A stretch of 34,608 nt of DNA from an uncultured Bacteroidales bacterium. GTDB lineage: Bacteria; Bacteroidota; Bacteroidia; Bacteroidales; UBA932. Position 1 is the stretch's first letter, and every line of letters begins with the position of its first letter. The notes under the pieces were generated by a model, which saw only the letters and a list, made by a program, of their open reading frames with translations, made no database searches and was not told the origin of the DNA. Shown piece by piece: positions 1 through 8,792 of the stretch. The stretch lies in NCBI GenBank assembly GCA_947367315.1, contig CANBDX010000024.1, positions 1 to 34,608 on the forward strand. The letters run 5' to 3'. The translations under genes and the position numbers were made by a program.

Positions 1-270
1 ATACTTCTGGACAACAATCTTATTGAAAATGTCATTAGACCCTTAGCCCTCGGGCGTAAAAACTGGCTCTTCTGCGGCAATGACGCATCTGCATATAGAG
101 CCGCCATCGTCTACTCTTTGATAAGCTCATGTCAGAGCGCCGGAGTGGATCCTCGAGTATGGATGGAAGACGTCCTCTGCAAACTCCCTTACTACAATCG
201 CGACGGTCGCGATCTTACAGAGCTCCTCCCCAAGGACTGGGCGGCATCTCGCCAACACGTTACCGAATAG
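1..270 (+). mobile_element. IS66-family transposase (TnpC-like), C-terminal fragment running off the window's left edge
   Basis: Frame 1 reads ...ILLDNNLIENVIRPLALGRKNWLFCGNDASAYRAAIVYSLISSCQSAGVDPRVWMEDVLCKLPYYNRDGRDLTELLPKDWAASRQHVTE* to a stop at 268-270; D-N-N-x-I-E-x-x-I-R-P-L-x-x-G-R-K-N-W-L-F is typical of the IS66 transposase C-terminus. Confidence 0.9.
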
Positions 271-309
271 CGCCAACTTGTTCCAACTCGGAACAACTTG
301 ATACAAATC

Positions 310-354
310 GGCTCCGAATCGTACAAAATCGTACAGACTCGGAGCCTTCTTTTT
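310..354 (+). terminator. Hairpin GGCTCCGA...TCGGAGCC followed by T-rich run, downstream of IS66 transposase
   Basis: ggctccgaatcgtacaaaatcgtacagactcggagccttcttttt; 8-bp perfect stem plus T-rich tail. Confidence 0.6.
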
Positions 355-391
355 CAAATTGTCAATACGTGCTTCACCGGTAGGTTACTAT

Positions 392-2713
392 TTATCTGCG
401 GAGCTCGTATGAGCCTGGAGCGGCTTCGAAGTAGAGAGCGCCGTCCTCAGAATTTGCAGGAAGCAGAGGAATGAGCATCCTGCCATCCTTCCATATCTGC
501 CATGTGCCAGGGATAAGGTCCGTCACGAGGACCTTGACCTTCTCAGGAGATGAAGCCGGAATCTCAAACTTCACGCCACCCTTGAGAGGCTGTCCGTCAC
601 GGCTGAAGAGGACCACTCTGTCGGCGATGGCGGCACCGACCATCTTTTCGGCGTCTATCCTCGCTACAGGAAGTTCCTTCTGTGAGTTATCGGTCATCTG
701 CATCACATTAAGGAATACATTTTCCTTTGCAGGAGTCTTAGGAGTTACCTCCACCCTCCATTCTCCCCTCTCGTTGCATGGGTCAGGACGGGTTGTGGCC
801 GCATTAGGATAATTCTCTCCGAACACCCAGAAATCCTTGCCAGGGCCTCCGATCTTCTCCACATTCACGTCATCGGCCTCTGGAAGAAGCACGCTGCAGT
901 GGAGCTTTCCTGTATCGCCGTCCTTTGTGCGTGATACGGTGAATTCAGCCGCACCGGTCTGAGGCTCCTCGATGCTATGGAGCAGCCAGTACTTCCTGAA
1001 GGACGGGTCAGCCGAAACGATGTGGTCGAATACTATCAGGGCAGCCGGATGAGTCTCATTATCCAGATTGAGGAACACGAAAGACCTACGCACATCCTCT
1101 ACCTTGGCGGTATAAGCCTTGGTGATGTCACCCTTAAGGTAAGAGTACTCCGGAGCAAAGGCATCCGGACCGAAGCCGTGGGCCAGCGTCTTTCCTACTG
1201 TGTAGCTTTCGCTGAGGAGGTCCTTGAAGCTGCGGCATGTGTCCCAACGGTCACCAGGCATCCTCTGTCCGCCGTCGTTAGTCGCGAACTCGGTCTTGCC
1301 AGCGCCACCGTAGTTCCAGCAAGCGAACTTCTCCGACGGGTCATATACAAGGAGTGAGTTATGAGCGATGGTACGCTTGAAATAGTTCTTGTTATGAGGG
1401 CTGTTGTAGCCGCCTGAAGCACCCTGATACGAGCCTGAATCAATGGCAAGAGGGCCCTTGTAGTAGATCTGGAACGAGCCTCCGTCGAGGTGCTGATGGT
1501 TGCCGTAGAACTGTTCGTTCACCTTCATCTCGGCCACCACGCTGTTCTCTCCCCAGCCTGTCCTTGCAATCATCCATCCGAAAGGAGTGCCGCTGTAGCG
1601 TGTCAGAGGCAGGTCGTCAGGAGTCTTTCCCTTGAGATCGAAATCCCTCCACAGAAGCTCAAGCATGAGCATATGGGCTTCCGTGCTCGGCTTGCGCTCA
1701 TATTCGTAGGCGATATAAGGGTCACCGTAGTAGCTTGATGCAAGCATGGCAGGCTGCGAGAAAGACTGAGGACGGTTCCTCGGAGCTGGATTGCAGTCTC
1801 CGGAAGCCATGATCTGTCCGTCCGGACGGCGGCGGTATATCATATCATACAGGACAAACTGCTGGGAAGCATCATATATAGGTCCTGCACCCATCTTGTC
1901 GAATATCCACAGCGAGTTCATGTCGTTGGTGAAACGCACATTCACATAGCTGCTGCCCTGATGATAGTTCTGTCCTGCATAAGTGTAGTTGCGCACCCCG
2001 ATATAGTCCTCGAATATCATCTTCGCCACATAGTTATACATATCCGGATACTCGTCATATATCGCTATGCCGCACGAAAGCATGTCGCGGAGGACCATCC
2101 ACTCCGATGAATGTCCAGCGATAGGCTCGTTCCTTTTCGGAGGATAATGACACTCCATGGTATGGGCGATCCTCACGAACTCCTTCACATATTCTTCCCT
2201 TTCCTTAGGCTTCATCTGGTCGTAGCACCAGTCATAGACCATACCGCCGACCATGAGCATCGATCCGCTTGCGCGGGAAAGGTCGTTCTTGGTGCCGAAA
2301 TTGGTCCTGCGGAGAGTGTCGAGCATCGAGGTGATGGCTCTGCGGGCCTGCTTCTTATCGCCTTTGGTCAGATAATCGAGGGCCTGAAGCTGGACCTCGG
2401 AAGTGATTCCGCGCATCTGAGCATAATAGCGGAAACCCCAGTCTGTAACCTTGGCTTCCTCCTCAGGAGTACGAGGAACGGCCGCCTTGCGGAGTTTCTT
2501 GAGTATGGCCTGACCTTCCGGACGGGTCATCTTCACCTTGAGAGCAGGTATCTCCTCCGTCCTTATGAACACCCTCGGATGCTCCTTCGGAGGCAGCGGA
2601 ACGGTCACTCCGTCCATATCAGCCCATACGACCTTCTTTTCATCGCGCTCCTGCGCCGAAGCCGCCATGCATATCGCAACGGCTGCCACTGACATTAGAT
2701 ATCTTCTTATCAT
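392..2713 (-). CDS. Heparinase II-like polysaccharide lyase (PL21 type), secreted
   Basis: Signal peptide MIRRYLMSVAAVAICMAASAQ; VVWADMDGVTVPLPPKEHPRVFIR, HSSEWMVLRDMLSCGIAIYDE, NYHQGSSYVNVRFTND, SGTPFGWMIARTGWG, NHQHLDGGSFQIYYKGPLAIDSGSYQG match recalled Pedobacter heparinase II closely. The ORF track start at 2734 is TTG; the first ATG is at 2713. Confidence 0.9.
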   Translation of the reverse strand: MIRRYLMSVAAVAICMAASAQERDEKKVVWADMDGVTVPLPPKEHPRVFIRTEEIPALKVKMTRPEGQAILKKLRKAAVPRTPEEEAKVTDWGFRYYAQMRGITSEVQLQALDYLTKGDKKQARRAITSMLDTLRRTNFGTKNDLSRASGSMLMVGGMVYDWCYDQMKPKEREEYVKEFVRIAHTMECHYPPKRNEPIAGHSSEWMVLRDMLSCGIAIYDEYPDMYNYVAKMIFEDYIGVRNYTYAGQNYHQGSSYVNVRFTNDMNSLWIFDKMGAGPIYDASQQFVLYDMIYRRRPDGQIMASGDCNPAPRNRPQSFSQPAMLASSYYGDPYIAYEYERKPSTEAHMLMLELLWRDFDLKGKTPDDLPLTRYSGTPFGWMIARTGWGENSVVAEMKVNEQFYGNHQHLDGGSFQIYYKGPLAIDSGSYQGASGGYNSPHNKNYFKRTIAHNSLLVYDPSEKFACWNYGGAGKTEFATNDGGQRMPGDRWDTCRSFKDLLSESYTVGKTLAHGFGPDAFAPEYSYLKGDITKAYTAKVEDVRRSFVFLNLDNETHPAALIVFDHIVSADPSFRKYWLLHSIEEPQTGAAEFTVSRTKDGDTGKLHCSVLLPEADDVNVEKIGGPGKDFWVFGENYPNAATTRPDPCNERGEWRVEVTPKTPAKENVFLNVMQMTDNSQKELPVARIDAEKMVGAAIADRVVLFSRDGQPLKGGVKFEIPASSPEKVKVLVTDLIPGTWQIWKDGRMLIPLLPANSEDGALYFEAAPGSYELRR

Positions 2714-2753
2714 AAATATCCGATATTTTTCCAAGCACGAAGATAGTCATAAG

Positions 2754-2787
2754 ATATCCTGCACAGCCACCGACTTGTGCAGGATAT
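2754..2787. promoter_or_regulatory. Perfect 12-bp inverted repeat (ATATCCTGCACA-N10-TGTGCAGGATAT) in the divergent PL21/ftcD intergenic region; candidate operator
   Basis: Read directly: atatcctgcaca gccaccgact tgtgcaggatat; no T tract follows. Confidence 0.6.
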
Positions 2788-2878
2788 TGTCAAATTTGTT
2801 CAAGAAGCACATCGCATCTGAATAAAAACCACTATCTTTATGGGATTAATTGAAAGTATCTGAAAATTTAACCCATAT

Positions 2879-4582
2879 ATGGAAAGAATCATTGAATGCG
2901 TGCCTAATTTCAGCGAAGGCCGCAACATGGAAGTAATCAATGCGATCGTTGCATCTATCGAAAAGGCAGGAGGAGTGAAGGTCCTTGACGTGGACCCGGG
3001 CGAGGCGACAAACCGTACGGTAGTGACATTCGTAGGCAGTCCGGAGGCTGTCGTGGAGGCTGCATTCCAGGGAGTCAGGACAGCAGGCGAACTCATCGAC
3101 ATGCGCAACCACCATGGAGCTCATCCTCGTTCGGGAGCTACAGATGTGCTTCCGCTCATCCCTATTTCAGGAATTACCCTTCAGGAGTGTGCTGAACTGG
3201 CAAGAAAGCTGGCTGAGCGCATTTATAATGAACTGGAAATCCCATGCTACTGTTATGAGGCCGCAGCCCAGAAGCCGGAACGCAAGAATCTTGCAGTATG
3301 CCGCGCAGGAGAGTACGAGGCTCTTCCGGAGAAGATGGGAGACCCTCAGCGCCAGCCGGACTTCGGCCCGGGATGCTATACCGAGCGTGCAGCTCAGGCA
3401 GGTGCCACCAACGTAGGCGCACGCGACTTCCTTATCGCAGTGAATTATAATCTCAATACGACTTCAACCCGTCGTGCAAACGCAATCGCTTTCGATGTGC
3501 GTGAGAAGGGCCGTCCGAAGAGAGAAGGCAATCCTATCACCGGAAAGATCGTTAAGGACGAGAACGGAAAGACCGTTATGATTCCTGGCACATTGAAGGG
3601 CTGCAAGGCCATCGGCTGGTTCATAGACGAATACGGCATCGCTCAGGTTTCCATGAACATAACAGACATCAACACCACTCCTCTACATGTAGCCTTCGAT
3701 GAGGTCTGCCGGGCTGCACAGGCCCGCGGCATCCGCGTGACAGGTACCGAGATCGTCGGTCTTGTACCAAAGCGCACCCTCATCGAGGCAGGCCGCTACT
3801 TCCTCGAGAAGCAGCAGCGCTCGACCGGTATCTCTGAGGAGGAAATCATGAAGATCGCCGTGAAGTCGATGGGACTTGACGACCTCAAGCCGTTCGACCC
3901 GCGCGAGAAGGTGGTGGAATTCCTGATTGAGGATCCCGCTGAAGCTGCAGCGCGCGAAAGACTGGTACGCATGACCTGCAAGGGCTTCGCTCACGAGACA
4001 GCATCAGAGTCCCCTGCTCCGGGCGGCGGATCGATCTCAGCTTATATGGGTGCTCTCGGAGCTGCTCTCGGAACCATGGTTGCCAACCTTTCTTCCCACA
4101 AGGCAGGCTGGGACGAGCGCTGGAAGGAGTTCTCAGACTGGGCCGACAAGGGCCAGGCCGTGCTCGGCAAACTGCTCGCCCTGGTAGATGAAGACACCGC
4201 CGCATTCGACAAGATCATGGCCGCCATCGGAATGCCTAAGGGCTCCGACGAGGAGAAGGCAGCACGCGCCGCCGCTCTCGAGGCAGCAACGCTCTATGCG
4301 ACTGAGGTTCCGCTCAAGACCATGAAGGCTGCCCTCGAAGTATTCCCTATAGTGAAGGCTATGGCATCTGAAGGCAACCCTGCATCGGTTTCAGACGCAG
4401 GCGTAGGCGCACTGGCAGCACGCAGCGCCGTACTCGGAGCTCAGATGAACGTACGCATCAACGCCGCCAGCCTTGCAGACCGCGAAGCAGCAGATAAGCT
4501 CTGCGCCGAAGCTGCCGAGATCGCTGCAGCCGCCATCGCCGCCGAAGCCGAGGTCCTTGAAATCGTAAATGCAAAACTATAA
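2879..4582 (+). CDS. ftcD: Bifunctional glutamate formimidoyltransferase / formimidoyltetrahydrofolate cyclodeaminase
   Basis: N-terminal MERIIECVPNFSEGRNMEVINAI...LDVDPGEATNRTVVTFVG is typical of formiminotransferase; C-terminal half ...GFAHETASESPAPGGGSISAYMGALGAALGTMVANLS is a cyclodeaminase (FTCD_C) domain. Confidence 0.93.
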   Translation: MERIIECVPNFSEGRNMEVINAIVASIEKAGGVKVLDVDPGEATNRTVVTFVGSPEAVVEAAFQGVRTAGELIDMRNHHGAHPRSGATDVLPLIPISGITLQECAELARKLAERIYNELEIPCYCYEAAAQKPERKNLAVCRAGEYEALPEKMGDPQRQPDFGPGCYTERAAQAGATNVGARDFLIAVNYNLNTTSTRRANAIAFDVREKGRPKREGNPITGKIVKDENGKTVMIPGTLKGCKAIGWFIDEYGIAQVSMNITDINTTPLHVAFDEVCRAAQARGIRVTGTEIVGLVPKRTLIEAGRYFLEKQQRSTGISEEEIMKIAVKSMGLDDLKPFDPREKVVEFLIEDPAEAAARERLVRMTCKGFAHETASESPAPGGGSISAYMGALGAALGTMVANLSSHKAGWDERWKEFSDWADKGQAVLGKLLALVDEDTAAFDKIMAAIGMPKGSDEEKAARAAALEAATLYATEVPLKTMKAALEVFPIVKAMASEGNPASVSDAGVGALAARSAVLGAQMNVRINAASLADREAADKLCAEAAEIAAAAIAAEAEVLEIVNAKL

Positions 4583-4726
4583 AGATTTCTCCACTCGTTT
4601 CACTCGGTCGTAATCGACGAAGTCGCTTGAGCGACAGCGAAAGAAATGACAATTTAAACGTTTCACTGTCATTTCGAGCAACATATTAATTGTCATTTCG
4701 AGCGACCGAAGGGAGTCGAGAAATCT
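4583..4726. repeat. Palindromic intergenic repeat copy 1 (agatttctccactcgtttcactcggtcg ... cgaccgaagggagtcgagaaatct)
   Basis: Imperfect terminal inverted repeats; near-identical to 6762-6904 and partly similar to 34164-34269. Confidence 0.85.
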
Positions 4727-4741
4727 ATAAAACTAATATTT

Positions 4742-6760
4742 ATGACATTCCACGAAGATATTCTTGCAGGCATTCCGGCGGTACTTCCGGAGCCTAAGCC
4801 TTATGACACTACAGTGAGCCATGCCCCTAAGCGCAAGGAGATTCTCAGCGCTGAGGAAAAGGTGCTGGCGATCAAGAACGCCCTCCGCTACTTCCCTGCC
4901 GAGAACCACGAGGTGCTCGCAGCTGAGTTTGCCCAGGAGCTCAAGGAGTACGGCCGCATTTATATGTACCGTCTCCGTCCTGACTACGAGATGTATGCAC
5001 GCCCGATCGACGAGTACCCTGCGAAGTCGAAGCAGGCAGCTGCTATCATGGCCATGATCCAGAACAACCTGGACTACCGCGTGGCCCAGCATCCGCATGA
5101 GCTCATCACATACGGAGGAAACGGCGCCGTATTCCAGAACTGGGCACAGTACCGCCTCGTGATGCAGTACCTCGCCACAATGACCGACGAGCAGACTCTC
5201 GTGATGTACTCGGGCCATCCTCTCGGACTCTTCCCAAGCCACAAGGACGCCCCACGCGTGATCGTGACCAACGGAATGGTGATTCCGAACTATTCGAAGC
5301 CTGACCATTGGGAGAAGTTCAACGCCCTCGGAGTATCGCAGTATGGCCAGATGACTGCAGGTTCATATATGTATATAGGTCCTCAGGGCATCGTGCACGG
5401 TACGACAATCACAGTGATGAACGCTGCGCGCAAGCAGCTCAAGGCACGTGGTTTCGCCGGCACCGAGGAGAACATGAAGGGTATGCTCTTCGTGACCGCA
5501 GGTCTGGGAGGAATGTCGGGCGCACAGCCTAAGGCTGGCGTCATTTCGGGAGTCGTGAGCGTATGCGCAGAGGTAAATCCTCATGCAGCACACAAGAGAC
5601 ACAGTCAGGGCTGGGTAGACGAAATCCATACAGACCTCGACGAGCTCATACCACGCATCCGCAAGGCAGTGGCCGACAAGGAAGTCGTTTCAATAGCATA
5701 TCAGGGCAACGTCGTAGACCTCTGGGAGAGACTTGCCGAGGAGAATGTCCATGTAGACCTCGGATCAGACCAGACATCCCTCCACAACCCATGGGCCGGC
5801 GGATACTACCCTGCAGGATACTCATATGAGGAGTCCAACCGCATGATGGCCGAGGAGCCTGAGAAGTTCAGGGAGTGCGTGCAGGAATCTCTCCGCAGAC
5901 ATGCCGCAGCCGTGAACAAGCTGGCTGACAGAGGAATGTACTTCTTCGACTATGGCAACGCCTTCCTCCTCGAGGCATCACGCGCCGGTGCCGATGTGGT
6001 CCGTGAGGACGGCCGATTCAAGTATCCTTCATACGTACAGGACATCATGGGACCTCTCTTCTTCGACTACGGATTCGGACCTTTCAGATGGGTATGCATG
6101 TCAGAGAAGCCTGAGGACCTCGCCAAGTCTGATGCAATCGCAGCCCGCGTTCTCCGCGAGATTATGGCCCAGGCACCGGAAGAAATCCAGGGTCAGATGA
6201 TGGACAACATACGCTGGATCGAGGAGGCAGGCCGCAATAACCTTGTGGTAGGCTCACAGGCACGTATCCTCTACGCAGACTGCGAAGGCCGTACGAAGAT
6301 CGCACTCGCATTCAACGAGGCGATACGCAACGGCGAGATATCGGCTCCGATCGTTCTCGGACGTGACCACCACGATGTATCCGGAACAGACTCACCTTTC
6401 CGCGAGACTTCCAACATCTACGACGGTTCGCAGTTCTGTGCCGACATGGCAGTGCACAATGTCATCGGTGACGGATTCCGCGGTGCGACATGGGTATCTA
6501 TCCACAATGGCGGCGGAGTCGGCTGGGGAGAGGTTATGAACGGAGGATTCGGAATGGTCATCGACGGCTCTGCCGATTCGGACCGCCATATCCGGGAGAT
6601 GCTCCTTTGGGACGTGAACAACGGTATCGCACGCCGCAGCTGGGCTCGCAACGAGGGCGCGATGAACGCCATACGCCGCGAGATGGAGCGTACTCCAGGT
6701 CTGAAGGTAACCCTTCCTAACATCGCAGACGAAGAACTGATCAGAAATATTTTAGCATAA
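4742..6760 (+). CDS. hutU: Urocanate hydratase
   Basis: 672 aa; ...TYGGNGAVFQNWAQYRLVMQYLATMTDEQTLVMYSGHPLGLFPS..., YIGPQGIVHGTTITVMNA, LFVTAGLGGMSGAQPKA, GRDHHDVSGTDSPFRETSNIYDGS. Confidence 0.96.
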   Translation: MTFHEDILAGIPAVLPEPKPYDTTVSHAPKRKEILSAEEKVLAIKNALRYFPAENHEVLAAEFAQELKEYGRIYMYRLRPDYEMYARPIDEYPAKSKQAAAIMAMIQNNLDYRVAQHPHELITYGGNGAVFQNWAQYRLVMQYLATMTDEQTLVMYSGHPLGLFPSHKDAPRVIVTNGMVIPNYSKPDHWEKFNALGVSQYGQMTAGSYMYIGPQGIVHGTTITVMNAARKQLKARGFAGTEENMKGMLFVTAGLGGMSGAQPKAGVISGVVSVCAEVNPHAAHKRHSQGWVDEIHTDLDELIPRIRKAVADKEVVSIAYQGNVVDLWERLAEENVHVDLGSDQTSLHNPWAGGYYPAGYSYEESNRMMAEEPEKFRECVQESLRRHAAAVNKLADRGMYFFDYGNAFLLEASRAGADVVREDGRFKYPSYVQDIMGPLFFDYGFGPFRWVCMSEKPEDLAKSDAIAARVLREIMAQAPEEIQGQMMDNIRWIEEAGRNNLVVGSQARILYADCEGRTKIALAFNEAIRNGEISAPIVLGRDHHDVSGTDSPFRETSNIYDGSQFCADMAVHNVIGDGFRGATWVSIHNGGGVGWGEVMNGGFGMVIDGSADSDRHIREMLLWDVNNGIARRSWARNEGAMNAIRREMERTPGLKVTLPNIADEELIRNILA

Positions 6761-6761
6761 C

Positions 6762-6904
6762 GATTTCTCCACTCGTTTCACTCGGTCGTAATCGACGAAG
6801 TCGCTTGAGCGACAGCGGAAGAAATGACAATTGAATCGTATAACTGTCTTTTCGAGCGACATGTTAATTGTCATTTCGAGCGACCGAAGGGAGTCGAGAA
6901 TTCT
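6762..6904. repeat. Palindromic intergenic repeat copy 2, near-identical to copy 1
   Basis: gatttctccactcgtttcactcggtcgtaatcgacgaagtcgcttgagcgacagcggaagaaatgacaatt...tgtcatttcgagcgaccgaagggagtcgagaattct. Confidence 0.85.
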
Positions 6905-6915
6905 ACAAAACAACT

Positions 6916-8388
6916 ATGACACATACAATTTCCAACAAGCATCTGACCATTGAAAAGGTCAATGAAATCGTTTCAAAGGGCCTCAAGATCGAGCTCAGCA
7001 AGGAGTCCGAGGCAGCCATTGTCAAATGCCGCAAATTCCTCGACAGCAAGATGGAGGACATCGGCAGACCTGTTTACGGAGTGACTACCGGATTCGGCTC
7101 ACTCTGCAACATCACCATACCGGCAGCAGACCTCTCAAGGCTTCAGCACAACCTAGTGATGTCACACGCATGCGGTACAGGCGAGACAGTCCGTCCTGAG
7201 ATAGTGAAGCTCATGCTCCTTCTCAAGGTTCAGTCTCTTTCATACGGATACTCGGGTGTACAACTCATTACCGTGCAGCGCCTGATGGACATGTTCAACA
7301 ACGATGTCCTTCCTGTGGTTTACCAGCAGGGCTCTCTCGGAGCATCCGGAGACCTCGCTCCGCTTGCCCACATGTGCCTTCCGCTCATCGGGCTTGGTGA
7401 AGTGCTTTACAAAGGTGAAGTGCGCCAGAGCGCCGATGTATGGAAAGAGCTTGGTTGGGAGCCGATAACTCTTCAGTCGAAGGAAGGACTGGCCCTTCTG
7501 AACGGCACCCAGTTCATGAGCGCACATGCAGTGTGGTCGCTCATCCAGGCAGAGCGTCTGTCCGACTGGGCCGACAAGATCGGAGCCATGTCGCTCGAGG
7601 CATATGACGGCCGCATAGAGCCATTCTACCCTCAGGTACATGAGGTACGCGCCCATAAGGGTCAGATAGAGACTGCGGCACATATCCGCGAGCTTCTTGA
7701 AGGCAGCGAGATCATACGCCAGAAGAAGGTACACGTGCAGGACCCGTATTCGTTCCGCTGCATCCCGCAGGTACACGGAGCCTCAAAGGACACCATCCGC
7801 TATGTGAAGTCAGTCATCGAGACAGAGATCAACAGCGCCACAGACAACCCTACGGTCTTCCCTGACGAGGACCTGATCATATCCGCAGGCAACTTCCACG
7901 GCCAGCCTATCGCCATCCCGATGGACATGCTGACTATCGCACTGTCTGAGCTGTCGAACATCTCCGAGCGCCGTATCTACAAGCTGATTTCCGGCCAGAG
8001 AGGTCTTCCGAACTTCCTCGTGGCAAAGCCAGGTCTGAACAGCGGCTTCATGATTCCTCAGTACACTGCGGCTTCCATCGTGAGCCAGAGCAAGGGGCTC
8101 TGCATGCCGGCATCTGCCGATTCCATCCCTTCGTCACAGGGGCAGGAAGACCATGTCAGCATGGGGGCAAACGCAGCCACCAAGCTCGTACGCGTAGTTG
8201 AGAACACCGAGAGAGTCCTCGCAATCGAGCTCTTCAATGCAGCCCAGGCACTTGAGTTCCGTCGTCCGCTGAAATCCTCATGGGCCATCGAGAAGATATT
8301 CGCCAAGTACCGCAAGACAGTACCGTTCATCGACGACGACCGATACATGCACCCACTCATCGAGAAATCGGTGGAGTTCCTGAAATAA
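6916..8388 (+). CDS. hutH: Histidine ammonia-lyase
   Basis: VYGVTTGFGSLCN, QGSLGASGDLAPLAHM (MIO-forming A-S-G), FHGQPIAIPMDML, QEDHVSMGANAATK. The track ORF starts at 6868 inside repeat copy 2; ATG at 6916 (MTHTISNKHLTIEKV) is preferred. Confidence 0.96.
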   Translation: MTHTISNKHLTIEKVNEIVSKGLKIELSKESEAAIVKCRKFLDSKMEDIGRPVYGVTTGFGSLCNITIPAADLSRLQHNLVMSHACGTGETVRPEIVKLMLLLKVQSLSYGYSGVQLITVQRLMDMFNNDVLPVVYQQGSLGASGDLAPLAHMCLPLIGLGEVLYKGEVRQSADVWKELGWEPITLQSKEGLALLNGTQFMSAHAVWSLIQAERLSDWADKIGAMSLEAYDGRIEPFYPQVHEVRAHKGQIETAAHIRELLEGSEIIRQKKVHVQDPYSFRCIPQVHGASKDTIRYVKSVIETEINSATDNPTVFPDEDLIISAGNFHGQPIAIPMDMLTIALSELSNISERRIYKLISGQRGLPNFLVAKPGLNSGFMIPQYTAASIVSQSKGLCMPASADSIPSSQGQEDHVSMGANAATKLVRVVENTERVLAIELFNAAQALEFRRPLKSSWAIEKIFAKYRKTVPFIDDDRYMHPLIEKSVEFLK

Positions 8389-8397
8389 GAAAATCAG

Positions 8398-8442
8398 ACC
8401 GTCAGTCATCAATAAGTGCAAAAGATGACTGACGGTTCTTTT
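8398..8442 (+). terminator. Rho-independent terminator downstream of hutH
   Basis: ACCGTCAGTCATC...GATGACTGACGGT 13-bp stem followed by tctttt. Confidence 0.85.
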
Positions 8443-8480
8443 ATAAGGAAGTTATCAACGGGCCGCTACCATTCCGATGC

Positions 8481-8520
8481 CACGACGCAGGGAAATCAGC
8501 CCAAAACTTTGCGTCGCGGA
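8481..8520. repeat. Interspersed palindromic repeat, copy A (degenerate)
   Basis: cacgacgcagggaaatcagcccaaaactttgcgtcgcgga; similar to copy B. Confidence 0.7.
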
Positions 8521-8552
8521 CGGAAAGGAGCGCAGGAGGAAGAAAACAAGGA

Positions 8553-8592
8553 CACGACGCAGGGAAAACGAGGCAAAACCCTGCGTCGTGGA
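8553..8592. repeat. Interspersed palindromic repeat, copy B (perfect 12-bp IR)
   Basis: CACGACGCAGGG aaaacgaggcaaaa CCCTGCGTCGTG. Confidence 0.8.
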
Positions 8593-8638
8593 CTAAGAAC
8601 GGCTTTACAGAGAAGTTCCTACCATATTACGACGACAT

Positions 8639-8710
8639 GCTGCAAGTCCCGGAAGTGCTGCAAGTCCCGGAAGTGCTGCAAGTCCCGGAAGTGCAGCAGG
8701 TCCCGGAAGT
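8639..8710. repeat. 18-bp tandem repeat, 4 units (gctgcaagtcccggaagt x3 + one variant)
   Basis: Three identical units at 8639, 8657 and 8675, then gcagcaggtcccggaagt at 8693. Confidence 0.95.
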
Positions 8711-8792
8711 GCTTATAGATTCCGGATATACTGTCGGTTTCGGATGTACTGATTTCAACGGACAGACAAAGGGGTTTGCAAGTTAGAACTGA

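Noticed and set aside
129-383. 84-aa + strand ORF near the IS66 end
   Set aside because: Out of frame with the recognisable IS66 C-terminal reading frame (1-270) and running through its terminator hairpin.
6868-6915. N-terminal extension MSFRATEGSREFYKTT of the hutH ORF
   Set aside because: Encoded by the intergenic repeat copy 2; homologous protein sense starts at ATG 6916.
8639-8710. Possible CRISPR array
   Set aside because: Units are contiguous 18-bp tandem repeats with no spacers and no cas genes are present.
8416-8718. 100-aa + strand ORF with CCKSRK repeats
   Set aside because: Begins inside the hutH terminator and is built from palindromic and tandem repeats; no independent coding support.
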